Shown here: positions 18,231 through 26,050 of the stretch, in pieces
How positions within the stretch are numbered: the first letter of the stretch is position 1
Layout of the letters: each line of letters opens with the position of its first letter
Assembly: GCA_017469845.1 (NCBI GenBank)
Contig: JAFUFP010000049.1
Coordinates: forward strand, 103,668 to 167,667
Reading direction: 5' to 3'
Length of the DNA stretch: 64,000 nucleotides
From: Bacteroidales bacterium
GTDB taxonomy: Bacteria > Bacteroidota > Bacteroidia > Bacteroidales > UBA932
Position numbers and translations under genes: made by a program
The notes under the pieces: generated by a model
Databases searched by the model: none
What the model was told of the DNA's origin: nothing
What the model saw: the letters and a program-made list of their open reading frames with translations, nothing else

Positions 18231-18788
18231 ATGAAAAGGTTTTTGATGATTTGTGCGGCCGTCGCGTTCGTTCCCGCACTGATTTCCTGCGCCGGGGGAA
18301 AAGCAAAGAAAGCCGACGCCACCAAGATTCTTGTGGCTTATTATTCCGCGACCGGAACGACGGCCAAGGTCGCTGCTGATCTCGCTTCCGTAACCGGAGG
18401 TGACCTATATGAGATAAGGCCTGTCACTCCCTACTCTGATGAAGACCTTGACTGGCGTAATCAGGAATCCAGGAGCAGTGTCGAGATGAAAGACCCTTCA
18501 TGGAGGGAGCCTTTCGTTGAGGATCTCCAGGGTGCCGATTCATACGACGTGATCTATATCGGATTCCCGATATGGTGGAATACCGCTCCCACCGTCATCA
18601 ATTCATTCATCGAGAAATACGGCTTCGAGGGGAAGACCGTTATCCTTTTCGGAACATCCGGAGGCAGCACTCTTGACAATGCCGTGAAAGTGTTCCGTGA
18701 AGCCTATCCGGACATCAATTGGAAGAGCGGAAAAACTCTCAACAACCTTACGACAGATGAGCTTAAGGCTTGGGTAGGATCCCTTTAA
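18231..18788 (+). CDS. Exported flavodoxin-like lipoprotein
   Basis: A 185-residue flavodoxin-fold protein. The FMN phosphate loop is in 'LVAYYSATGTTAKVA', the isoalloxazine loop near 'FPIWWNTAP' and 'FGTSGGSTLDNAV'. The N-terminus is a lipoprotein signal ('AVAFVPALISCAGG'), so it would sit outside the cytoplasm, which is unusual for flavodoxins but known among Bacteroidetes and some gut bacteria. Its partner could be the thioredoxin-like lipoprotein just upstream. I infer an electron-transfer or quinone-reductase-like role in the envelope; substrates cannot be read from the sequence. Confidence 0.9.
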   Translation: MKRFLMICAAVAFVPALISCAGGKAKKADATKILVAYYSATGTTAKVAADLASVTGGDLYEIRPVTPYSDEDLDWRNQESRSSVEMKDPSWREPFVEDLQGADSYDVIYIGFPIWWNTAPTVINSFIEKYGFEGKTVILFGTSGGSTLDNAVKVFREAYPDINWKSGKTLNNLTTDELKAWVGSL

Positions 18789-18828
18789 GCAACTGATATT
18801 CATTTAAAAAGTTATTTTCATTCCCTAT

Positions 18829-20070
18829 ATGGACAGTAAAACCCACGAACAGATAATCATCAAGATAAGCGGAGCCGACAAGCTCGGACTTACCGCTTCC
18901 GTCATGGGGATTCTCGCGAAGTACGATGCGCAGATCCTCGATATCGGCCAGGCCGACATCCATAACTCCCTTTCCCTCGGAATAATGATCCGTATAGACG
19001 AGCAGCATTCCGGGCAGGTGATGAAGGAACTTCTCTTCAAAGCCACCGAATTGGGAGTCAACATCGGCTTCGAACCAGTCGACGATGATGAATATGAGGC
19101 GTGGGTTGGCCGTCAGGGAAAGAACCGCTTCATCCTGACTCTGATCGGCAGAAGCCTTTCCGCAAAGCAGCTTCAGGCTGCGGCTCAGGCAGTGACTGAG
19201 CAGAACCTCAACATCGATTCGATAAGAAGGCTCACCGGCAGGATGAGTCTCCGCAATCCCGTCAAGAACGTCCGTTCCTGCATCGAGTTCTCCCTTCGTG
19301 GCACTTCACTCGACAGGGATGCCCTCCAGTCCCGCCTGATGAAGCTTTCTTCAGAGATGGGATTCGATTTCTCATTCCAGAAGGATGACATGTACAGAAG
19401 GATGAGACGCCTCATCTGCTTCGATATGGATTCCACTCTGATACAGACTGAATGCATCGACGAACTGGCCGACAGGGCCGGAGTCGGTCCTCAAGTGAGG
19501 GAGATTACCGAAAGGGCGATGAGAGGGGAGTTCGATTTCAAGGAGAGTTTCAAACGGAGGGTAGCCCTCCTCAAAGGACTGGACATTTCCGTGATGAAGG
19601 ACATCGCGGAACACATGCCGATAACCGAGGGAGTGGAGAGACTGATGTTCGTGCTCAAGCAGTGCGGCTACAAGATCGCTATCCTCAGCGGAGGATTCAC
19701 CTACTTCGGAGAGTATCTCCAGAAGAAGTTCGGCATCGACTATGTCTTCGCCAATGAACTTGAAGTTGACGAAACCGGACATCTCACCGGAAATTACGTG
19801 GGTGATATCGTGGACGGACACAAGAAAGCTGATCTTCTGAGGCTTATAGCCCAGACGGAGAAGGTCAACCTAGCGCAGACGATTGCCGTGGGTGACGGAG
19901 CCAATGATCTTCCGATGATTTCCCAGGCGGGACTCGGTATCGCTTTCCACGCCAAACCGAAGGTTGTCGCCAATGCCAAGCAGTCGATCAATACCATCGG
20001 ACTTGACGGAGTTCTGTATTTCCTGGGATTCAAGGACAGTCAGTTGGGAGAGAGCGGAGTTCTGAAATGA
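18829..20070 (+). CDS. serB: Phosphoserine phosphatase SerB with N-terminal ACT domains
   Basis: A 413-residue cytoplasmic enzyme that converts O-phosphoserine to serine. Residues 1-90 and about 97-185 are two ACT-like regulatory domains ('IIIKISGADKLGLTASVMGIL' in the first). The HAD catalytic domain starts at 'CFDMDSTLIQTECIDELA', with the nucleophile Asp199 and acid Asp201. 'ILSGGFTYFGEYL' and 'VGDGANDLPMISQAGLGIAFHAKP' are HAD motifs II and IV of SerB. It lies 40 nt after the flavodoxin gene and is followed by a terminator, so it may be the last gene of that transcript. Confidence 0.95.
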   Translation: MDSKTHEQIIIKISGADKLGLTASVMGILAKYDAQILDIGQADIHNSLSLGIMIRIDEQHSGQVMKELLFKATELGVNIGFEPVDDDEYEAWVGRQGKNRFILTLIGRSLSAKQLQAAAQAVTEQNLNIDSIRRLTGRMSLRNPVKNVRSCIEFSLRGTSLDRDALQSRLMKLSSEMGFDFSFQKDDMYRRMRRLICFDMDSTLIQTECIDELADRAGVGPQVREITERAMRGEFDFKESFKRRVALLKGLDISVMKDIAEHMPITEGVERLMFVLKQCGYKIAILSGGFTYFGEYLQKKFGIDYVFANELEVDETGHLTGNYVGDIVDGHKKADLLRLIAQTEKVNLAQTIAVGDGANDLPMISQAGLGIAFHAKPKVVANAKQSINTIGLDGVLYFLGFKDSQLGESGVLK

Positions 20071-20095
20071 CGGTTCCGCAATCCGGAATAAAGCG

Positions 20096-20130
20096 AAACA
20101 GGAATCGCCATCGGCGGTTCCTGTTTTCTT
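20096..20130 (+). terminator. Rho-independent terminator of serB
   Basis: The stem AACAGGAA(T)CGCC / GGCGGTTCCTGTT is followed by TTCTT. A second hairpin (CCTTTCCCG / CGGGAAGG) at 20137-20158 probably serves the convergent dipeptidase gene. Confidence 0.8.
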
Positions 20131-20186
20131 GAAATGCCTTTCCCGACATTCGGGAAGGTCCAAAGATCAGATTATTTGTGTCATTC

Positions 20187-21752
20187 TCAGAATCCCGATC
20201 CGAACTGTTTCCAGTACTTTTCTTCGAGTTCCTTCCATGAAGCGGCGGCTTCTTTGTATACCTTGTCCGTGTAAGCGTCCAACTTTTCAGGGGTGGGGTC
20301 TTCTTCGAGTTCTTTCAGTCCTGAGAGAGCTGACTCCTCTATGGCTTTCACGTTCTCCATGAAGCCCTTCTTTGTCGTCTGCCAGGAAAGGGTGGCGAGC
20401 TTGTTGGCCTTCCTGAATTGCCAGAGGACGGCGTTGTCGGAGTACTTCTTGTGGCCGCAAAGGTCAAATGCTTCGGGTAGTTCAGTGGTTCCGCAGAAAA
20501 TGGGGATTCTGGGGCTCTGGGCGGGATTGTCGACCGAGAACCAGCATACTCCTCCGACAGAGTCGGGAAGCCAGTCACGAAGCTGTGTCACATGTGAATA
20601 TGAGCACCAGGCTACGGCGACAGTGCGGCGGAATTCCACCGTGCCGGGGGCGATTGCGTTGAGGGTGTTCCTCATGGTGGTTGTGAGCCAGGGGTTGGCT
20701 ACGGGGCTAACTCCGGTATAAGCGGGGGTTTCTCCTCTCTTGGGATAATTGTACACGACATTCTTCGTCATGTCGAAGTCAGTTCCTTCGAAGGTCGAGC
20801 GGAGAAGGTCGGCAACATCTGTTGCGGAAAGTTTCCTCTCGGGTTTCACCGAGAAGGGGAGGGCCTCCATGTCGAAAGTGAGGCCAAGTGAAGGGGCGAG
20901 ATTGTTCAGGATGAAGTATTCCCTGTCACGGAAATTGTGCCCTTCGGCGTAGGAAGTGTTGTACGCCTTCCAGAAAAGAAGTTCACCCTTACCGTCCCAA
21001 AGACCGTTGTCGAGAGCGACTTTCTCCACATTGTTCGAGCAGAGGAAGTTCTTGGTGTCCTTCCTGTCGATCTTTCCGATTCTGGGGATGTTGGCGGATA
21101 CCGCGACTTCGTCATCGGGGACTCTTCTTGCGACCCATACGGCCCCTATCTTGTCCTTGCCGCATCCCGTTATCTCGAACTGCCAGATTTCGTTCTTGTC
21201 AGCTACCGAGAGGCATTCCCCTCCGTCACCGTAGCCGTAGGTCTGGGCCAAGGTGCCCATCAGGATGACCGCGTCGCGGGCATTGTCGCACCTCTGGAGG
21301 GCGACCCTTTCGAGTTCCTCGATGGTGAACATCCCCTTGGGGTTTATAAGGGTGTCCGGACCGGAAAATGTCGTTTCACCGATGGCAACCTGCTTTTCGT
21401 TGAGACAGGGGTATGCCGTGTTGAGATATGCGTAAGTGTGAGCCACTTCCGGGATCTCACCCATCAGGCGTACTCCGGTGGTGTCACCCCTGAAGGCGGT
21501 GTGCATGGTTCCGCGGTAGACTTTGTGCATCTTCCCCTTCGGATGGTCCTGTGCCGGTTCCATGTGTACCCAGGTGCGGTATGTGCCGTCGCAGGTGTGG
21601 GAAGTGATGACAGAGCCGTCGGCGCTGGCTTTTTTGCCTACCATGATGGAGGTGCAACTCTGGCCGCTGTACTCTTCGTATTTCTCTTGTGCCACCGCTA
21701 CGAAAGCGAAGGTGGAAAGGATGAGGATGAGTGAAAGTATCCGTGATTTCAT
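20187..21752 (-). CDS. C69 family dipeptidase, exported (first copy)
   Basis: A 521-residue Ntn-hydrolase of peptidase family C69 (U34). After a signal peptide ('LSLILILSTFAFVAVAQ') comes 'SCTSIMVGKKASADGSVITSHTCDG'. Cys33 should become the N-terminal nucleophile after processing, as in dipeptidase A. Other family motifs are 'ETTFSGPDTL', 'YGYGDGGECLSVAD' and 'WFSVDNPAQSPRIPIFCG'. The enzyme is likely periplasmic and cleaves dipeptides. The ATG at 21752 is the only start that leaves a normal signal peptide; the long upstream frame crosses the divergent promoter region. A paralogue lies at 62007-63728. Confidence 0.93.
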   Translation of the reverse strand: MKSRILSLILILSTFAFVAVAQEKYEEYSGQSCTSIMVGKKASADGSVITSHTCDGTYRTWVHMEPAQDHPKGKMHKVYRGTMHTAFRGDTTGVRLMGEIPEVAHTYAYLNTAYPCLNEKQVAIGETTFSGPDTLINPKGMFTIEELERVALQRCDNARDAVILMGTLAQTYGYGDGGECLSVADKNEIWQFEITGCGKDKIGAVWVARRVPDDEVAVSANIPRIGKIDRKDTKNFLCSNNVEKVALDNGLWDGKGELLFWKAYNTSYAEGHNFRDREYFILNNLAPSLGLTFDMEALPFSVKPERKLSATDVADLLRSTFEGTDFDMTKNVVYNYPKRGETPAYTGVSPVANPWLTTTMRNTLNAIAPGTVEFRRTVAVAWCSYSHVTQLRDWLPDSVGGVCWFSVDNPAQSPRIPIFCGTTELPEAFDLCGHKKYSDNAVLWQFRKANKLATLSWQTTKKGFMENVKAIEESALSGLKELEEDPTPEKLDAYTDKVYKEAAASWKELEEKYWKQFGSGF

Positions 21753-21899
21753 GGGCGAAAGTGTTAATTCCGTTGTATATGTACAAAAATAGACATTTTC
21801 GGGAGAATTCGCTCTCTTTGCCCTCCATGTGGGCGAATATCTGGCATGTCCGGGGGCGGAGGTCGTGAGGGAAGCGGTCCGCATATTTGGATTATTCAC

Positions 21900-21907
21900 T
21901 ATCTTTG
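21900..21907 (+). promoter_or_regulatory. -7 box for the LPS kinase gene
   Basis: TATCTTTG in the 190-nt divergent gap between the dipeptidase and the kinase. It excludes the longest in-frame start (21846) for the kinase. Confidence 0.55.
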
Positions 21908-21941
21908 CGCCCGTCCACATTTTTATGAACTTTTGACGCTT

Positions 21942-22727
21942 TTGAAAAAGACCTCCGCAAATACCCCTGTACCGCATTTTGAGATTGACGGGAATTTCCG
22001 CTCCATGGAGTCATTCATCGGGGAAATCCCTTCGGCTTTCCCTTCAGCGGAACTTTTCTACACCGGCAAAAGAAATACCCTCAGGCTTTTCAGTACGGAA
22101 TGCGGGGAAGTCGTCGTCAAGAAGTTCAAACTCCCGGCCTTCCCGTGGAGATGGTTCCTTTCTCCGGAAAAGGGCTACAAGGCCAGAAAGGCCTATTTCA
22201 ACGCTCTTCATCTTGCCGCTATCGGCATAGACACCCCTTCTCCCGTAGGTTATCTTATCGAAGAAAGGGGAGGAAGGATATCTTCCGAATATTACATAAA
22301 TCTCCGTCAGGACTCCAAGTGCGTAGCCGAAGAAATCCACCCCGACGGCGCGGTGGACCTCATCCTTTGCCGGGCGGTGGCCAGTTTCCTTGTGTCACTG
22401 CACTCGAAGGGAGTTTACTACGGCGATCTGACGCTTGCGAACATACTCTTCAGTAAAGACGGCGATTCTTTCTCCTTCGGCATGGTGGATACTGACAGGT
22501 GTGTCTTCATGAATCCACTTCCGAAGTGGTATTGCCTTCGTGATCTGAGAAGGATGACAAGGGATATGGAAGTGCACCGCATTATGGTTGAATACTATGC
22601 CTCTTTCCGGGGCTGGAATCCGTCAAGAACCTTGAGGCAAGTGAATTTCCTGAAATTCTTCCATGAACTGAGAAAGAAAGTCCATTTCGCCTCCAGAAAA
22701 CTTCGGGACACTTTCTTGTCAAAATGA
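21942..22727 (+). CDS. LPS core heptose/Kdo kinase family protein (WaaP/InaA-like)
   Basis: About 261 residues with a small-kinase fold. 'GEVVVKKFKLP' carries the ATP-binding Lys. 'LHSKGVYYGDLTLANILF' is the catalytic loop, with Asp and Asn in the D-x4-N arrangement typical of WaaP/Kdo kinases, and 'FGMVDTDRC' stands in for the DFG loop. These enzymes phosphorylate inner-core sugars of LPS at the cytoplasmic face. The start is uncertain: there is no ATG between the promoter box and Met at 22005, which would cut off conserved N-terminal sequence, so I propose TTG at 21942 (or 21933). Confidence 0.75.
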   Translation: MKKTSANTPVPHFEIDGNFRSMESFIGEIPSAFPSAELFYTGKRNTLRLFSTECGEVVVKKFKLPAFPWRWFLSPEKGYKARKAYFNALHLAAIGIDTPSPVGYLIEERGGRISSEYYINLRQDSKCVAEEIHPDGAVDLILCRAVASFLVSLHSKGVYYGDLTLANILFSKDGDSFSFGMVDTDRCVFMNPLPKWYCLRDLRRMTRDMEVHRIMVEYYASFRGWNPSRTLRQVNFLKFFHELRKKVHFASRKLRDTFLSK

Positions 22728-22752
22728 CCTTCCATCTCTCCACCGGAGGGAT

Positions 22753-22793
22753 TGGCACTCCCTTTGCAATCTGACTTGCCGAACATAGCTTTA
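22753..22793 (+). promoter_or_regulatory. Promoter region with housekeeping and sigma-54-like elements
   Basis: TTTG (22763-22766), a 19-nt spacer and TAGCTTTA (22786-22793) form a housekeeping promoter with one mismatch. The same stretch also contains TGGCAC (22753-22758), 5 nt, then TTGCA (22764-22768), which matches the -24/-12 pattern of sigma-54 promoters in both sequence and spacing. Confidence 0.5.
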
Positions 22794-22804
22794 CACTTAA
22801 ATCA

Positions 22805-23236
22805 ATGACCATCATGGATAACATCACTACAAGAACATTCGCGGGGATTGAACGCCCAGTCGCAACTCCTTCAAACATATCTTCTCTCCGTGACGACGAG
22901 ATATTCGTTTTCGGAAGCAATCTCGCCGGAATGCACGGTGGGGGAGCCGCCCGTTTCGCTTTTGAGAATTTCGGGGCGAAGTGGGGCTGCGGAGTCGGAA
23001 TGAGCGGCAAGACCTACGCCATCCCCACCATGCAGGGTGGAGTCGGGACCATCGCTCCCTATGTCGAGGATTTCATCGCTTTCGCGAAAAATCATCCTGA
23101 CCTTTATTTCTACGTGACGAGAATCGGCTGCGGAATAGCCGGATTCAAGGACAGGGAAATCGCTCCGCTTTTCGCTTCAGCCTTGGATCTGCCCAACGTG
23201 GCGCTTCCTGAGTCTTTCATAAGTGTCTTGAAATAG
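22805..23236 (+). CDS. Macrodomain-like protein of the A1S_2505 type
   Basis: A 143-residue soluble protein. It contains 'IFVFGSNLAGMHGGGAARFAFENFGA', 'KTYAIPTM' and 'FYVTRIGCGIAGFKDREIAPLFASAL', the conserved blocks of a small family often named after Acinetobacter A1S_2505 and found in phages and bacteria. The glycine-rich 'GSNLAGMHGGGAA' loop resembles the ligand loop of macrodomains, so ADP-ribose or a related nucleotide is a reasonable but unproven ligand. Translation may start at 22805 or at the ATG at 22814. It is monocistronic with a terminator. Confidence 0.82.
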   Translation: MTIMDNITTRTFAGIERPVATPSNISSLRDDEIFVFGSNLAGMHGGGAARFAFENFGAKWGCGVGMSGKTYAIPTMQGGVGTIAPYVEDFIAFAKNHPDLYFYVTRIGCGIAGFKDREIAPLFASALDLPNVALPESFISVLK

Positions 23237-23257
23237 AAATATTCATACAAATCAATC

Positions 23258-23290
23258 GGGCCGGCCATTTTTGACCGGTCCTTTGTGTTT
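23258..23290 (+). terminator. Terminator after the macrodomain-like gene
   Basis: The stem GGGCCGGCC / GACCGGTCC (wobble pairs) with a T-rich loop is followed by TTTGTGTTT. Confidence 0.65.
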
Positions 23291-23400
23291 CTAAAGGGAC
23301 TCACTGTCTGAAAAATGTGACAATTCCGTTTCAAGTCGCTTTCTGAATGTGAAATTTCAGTTAAGAAAATGTACGTTTCACCGAAATTGGCACCTCCGGA

Positions 23401-23432
23401 TTTGTTCCCGTGGGGGATTAAGCATACCTTTG
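23401..23432 (+). promoter_or_regulatory. Consensus promoter for the GT4 gene
   Basis: TTTG (23401-23404), a 20-nt spacer and TACCTTTG (23425-23432), both full matches; the leader is about 25 nt. Confidence 0.75.
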
Positions 23433-23461
23433 CGGCCGCAATTACAACTTTGTCCGTTGAA

Positions 23462-24520
23462 ATGATACTATTCGATTGTGAGCGGCTCAAGCATCCTTAC
23501 CAGGGGTTCTACACATATTGTGATTCCCTCGGCAGGGCTCTTGCCGCTGAAGCCAGACTCCGTTCGGAGAAGATGTGCTTCTATCTTCCCGAAAGGTTTG
23601 AGGGAAGGTTCGGAGATGACATGGATTATCTCCGATACCGTTCACTTGACCGTTATTTCCTCCGTACCCCGTCCGGTATAGACATCTGGCATTGCGCCCG
23701 TCAGAGGAGCCATTTCATGCCGAATGCCGGAAAGGCCAAAGTTCTTCTCACAGTCCACGATCTGAATTTCTTCCTCAGGGATACTCCCATAAAACATGCC
23801 CGTCATTGGGTCCAGATGCAGCGTTCTCTCGACCATGCTGACAGGATAGTGACAATTTCGGAGTTTTCGCGCCGTCAGCTTCTTGAAAGCAACTTCATTC
23901 TCCGGGACAAGAAAATCGATATGGTTCACAACGGTATCACCGAATATACCGGAACACCCGTCCGTCCCGCCGTCGTTCCCGCCGGACCATACCTTCTTTC
24001 GGTGTGCAGGATCGCCAAACTGAAGAATTCCGAAGTGCTGGTTCCCCTTCTTGAGGGCAATGACCTCAGCCTCGTTCTTGTCGGTGCCTTTGACAGGTAC
24101 CATTATGAGAATAGGGTCATGGAGGTTGCGCGCAAGTGGGGAGTGCAGGACAGGGTCATTTTCACCGGCCCCGTGAGTGAAGACGAGAAGTACTGGTATA
24201 TGGAGAACTGCCATGCCTTCGTTTTCCCCTCGCTGGCCGAAGGGTTCGGACTTCCGGTTCTCGAAGCGATGAGATGCGGCCGTCCGGTCTTCGTCTCCGA
24301 CAGGATGAGCATCCCCGAAATCACCGGCGAATACGGCTTCTATTTCAACCACGATTTCGATCCGGACGGAATGAAATCCGAGTTCGAAAAGGGAATGTCG
24401 GCCTTTGAAAGGGGAGAGATCGACGTCAAGGCTATGATCGCTCATGCCGAATCATTCTCATGGAAGAATGCGGCGAAGCAGTATTTCGCGATCTATGACG
24501 ATATGCTTTCCGACCGGTAG
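23462..24520 (+). CDS. Family 4 glycosyltransferase (GT-B fold)
   Basis: A 352-residue cytoplasmic glycosyltransferase. The C-terminal nucleotide-sugar domain has 'YLLSVCRIAKLKNSEVLV', 'IFTGPVSEDEKYWYMENCHAFVFPSLAEGFGLPVLEAM' blocks and the E-x7-E motif ('EGFGLPVLE'), all typical of GT4. The N-terminal half has 'VLLTVHDLNFF' and 'RIVTISEFSRRQL', the acceptor-domain hallmarks. The ATG at 23462 lies 30 nt after a consensus promoter. It may act on LPS or another envelope glycan, as its neighbour upstream is an LPS-kinase-like gene; the sugar is unknown. Confidence 0.9.
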   Translation: MILFDCERLKHPYQGFYTYCDSLGRALAAEARLRSEKMCFYLPERFEGRFGDDMDYLRYRSLDRYFLRTPSGIDIWHCARQRSHFMPNAGKAKVLLTVHDLNFFLRDTPIKHARHWVQMQRSLDHADRIVTISEFSRRQLLESNFILRDKKIDMVHNGITEYTGTPVRPAVVPAGPYLLSVCRIAKLKNSEVLVPLLEGNDLSLVLVGAFDRYHYENRVMEVARKWGVQDRVIFTGPVSEDEKYWYMENCHAFVFPSLAEGFGLPVLEAMRCGRPVFVSDRMSIPEITGEYGFYFNHDFDPDGMKSEFEKGMSAFERGEIDVKAMIAHAESFSWKNAAKQYFAIYDDMLSDR

Positions 24521-24553
24521 GGGGAAAGCTGACTGATGCACGGATGGGAGAAA

Positions 24554-25696
24554 TTATCCGATCCTCCGTTTCTTTCCCTTGTCTCCCACGACCCAATATT
24601 GACCGTTTTCGATAAGAAGGGCCCTTCCCCTTCTTTTTTTCATGTTGACCCTGTTGTCCACGTTCACGTCTATGACCTTTCCGCCATAGAAAGTGGAAAC
24701 GTCCCTGAAGATGGTGTGGCCCACTATGACGTGGTTCACTCCGTATCTGGACAGGATCATGTCAAGGGAATCGGCCGCTATCGGTTTACGCTTTTCCTCC
24801 TTCTGGACAAGGCCCCTGTACCATATGGGACCGAATGACCCGTACAGGAAATTGAGGGTGTCACTGAGGGCTTTCCGGTCAGCGTTTTTCATGAAGATGG
24901 CCCTTGACATCTGGCGGTTGACTTCCCCGATGGGAAGATCCCAGTCATAGAAGTCCTTTCCGAGCCCACCGTGTACGAAGATGTCGCCTCCGATTATGCC
25001 GACAGTGTTCCATGAAGAAATCCACCTCCCCAGTTCCGAGTTCTTCCCGTAAAGGGAGCGGTATTCCATCGAAAGGGACTTGGCGAGGGCGGGGTACTTC
25101 TCCTTGGCGTATCTCATGTCTCCGGCGAATCCCATCGGTTCGTGGTTTCCGAGGAACATCGTCACCCTTCCTCCCTGGAGTGAAGCCTGCCTCTGAAGTT
25201 CGTAGAAAAGCCAGAATATCTGCGTCACGTCATTTCCGCGGTCGAAGACATCTCCTATGACGACAAGGTGGTTCTTCCCGAAGGACCAGTCGAGGTTACC
25301 GTCAATGACTCCGTTTCCCTGCAGAAGGGAAACCACGCAGTCAAGCCTTCCGTGGGGATCGGACATGACGAAGAGCTTCTCCGGCTGTGAAGGATACAGC
25401 CAAGGCTCCCTTTCCACGGGCCTAAGTGTCACGTCGAAAGGGAATTTTCCGCGGTGATCGGTGACGGTGAAAGTGTACCCTTGAGAAAGCGAAGGGACCG
25501 TCCGGTCGGAGATGTTTCCGTCTCCGTCCACCGTTATCACCCTCACTCCGGAGTCCGTATACAGAATGTACGGTCCGTCGACCGACAGGGAATCCTTCAG
25601 CGTCTTGGGCCTTTTGGCATCCAAGGGGATTACGGCCACTATGGTGAGCAGGACGGCTCCTATGAAGGCGGAGAGAGTGTTTGCGAAACGTTTCAT
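24554..25696 (-). CDS. PPP-type metallophosphatase, exported
   Basis: A 380-residue calcineurin-like phosphatase. The motifs follow the PPP (Ser/Thr phosphatase) order: 'SDPHGRLD', 'VVIGDVFDRGNDV', 'MFLGNHEPMGFAG', 'FVHGGLG' and 'VIVGHTIFRDV'. This is the pattern of Shewanella-type bacterial PPP enzymes. The N-terminus ('FANTLSAFIGAVLLTIVAVIPLDA') is a signal peptide or anchor, so the enzyme should act in the periplasm. The ATG at 25696 lies 24 nt after the promoter box. The gene converges with the GT4 gene, and tRNA-Val lies upstream. Confidence 0.9.
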   Translation of the reverse strand: MKRFANTLSAFIGAVLLTIVAVIPLDAKRPKTLKDSLSVDGPYILYTDSGVRVITVDGDGNISDRTVPSLSQGYTFTVTDHRGKFPFDVTLRPVEREPWLYPSQPEKLFVMSDPHGRLDCVVSLLQGNGVIDGNLDWSFGKNHLVVIGDVFDRGNDVTQIFWLFYELQRQASLQGGRVTMFLGNHEPMGFAGDMRYAKEKYPALAKSLSMEYRSLYGKNSELGRWISSWNTVGIIGGDIFVHGGLGKDFYDWDLPIGEVNRQMSRAIFMKNADRKALSDTLNFLYGSFGPIWYRGLVQKEEKRKPIAADSLDMILSRYGVNHVIVGHTIFRDVSTFYGGKVIDVNVDNRVNMKKRRGRALLIENGQYWVVGDKGKKRRIG

Positions 25697-25719
25697 CTTC
25701 TTTCGGAATTGTAATGACC

Positions 25720-25727
25720 CAAAGATA
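25720..25727 (-). promoter_or_regulatory. -7 box for the PPP-type phosphatase gene
   Basis: The minus strand reads TATCTTTG, 23 nt before the ATG. Confidence 0.55.
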
Positions 25728-25840
25728 GTGAATCTTTCGCTTGCGTAAAACTTGAATGCGGGGCAGGGGGATTTTTCGGGGAATTTGAGTATTTTTGGAT
25801 TCCGGTCCGGAAGAGGCCCGCTCTGTGGAGAAAAATGTGC

Positions 25841-25875
25841 AAAAAAATAAGGCACCTCCCGGAGGAAGTGCCTTT
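25841..25875 (-). terminator. Rho-independent terminator of tRNA-Val
   Basis: On the minus strand GGCACTTCC / GGGAGGTGCC (one bulge) is followed by TTATTTTTTT, just past the tRNA 3' end. Confidence 0.8.
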
Positions 25876-25879
25876 GGAG

Positions 25880-25954
25880 TAGGGACGATCGGATTCGAAC
25901 CGATGACCTCTTCAATGTGACTGAAGCGCTCTAAACCAGCTGAGCTACGCCCCT
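25880..25954 (-). tRNA. tRNA-Val (anticodon CAC)
   Basis: The minus strand folds into a standard cloverleaf. The acceptor stem is AGGGGCG / CGTCCCT with discriminator A. The D arm GCTC...GAGC holds the AGCTGGTTTA loop, and the anticodon stem CTTCA / TGAAG closes the loop GTCACAT (anticodon CAC, reads GTG). The variable loop is AGGTC and the T arm is ATCGG-TTCGAAT-CCGAT. The 3' CCA is not encoded. An A1-U72 pair at the acceptor end is less common than G-C but acceptable. Confidence 0.93.
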
Positions 25955-25971
25955 ATGGCCGGATGCGGATG

Positions 25972-26002
25972 CAAAGATGCGCAAAAAAAATGAATTAAAC
26001 AA
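25972..26002 (-). promoter_or_regulatory. Predicted promoter of tRNA-Val
   Basis: On the minus strand: TTG (26000-26002), a 20-nt spacer and CATCTTTG (25972-25979), one mismatch from TAnnTTTG. It lies 17 nt before the mature 5' end. Confidence 0.6.
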
Positions 26003-26050
26003 CTTTTTGTCCCTTTTTGATTTGTCTGCGTACTGAAAATGCTGATGCCT

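Noticed and set aside
21846..21941. A longer N-terminus for the LPS kinase starting at 21846.
   Set aside because: It would be translated from sequence upstream of the only promoter box and adds Gly-rich residues not typical of the family.
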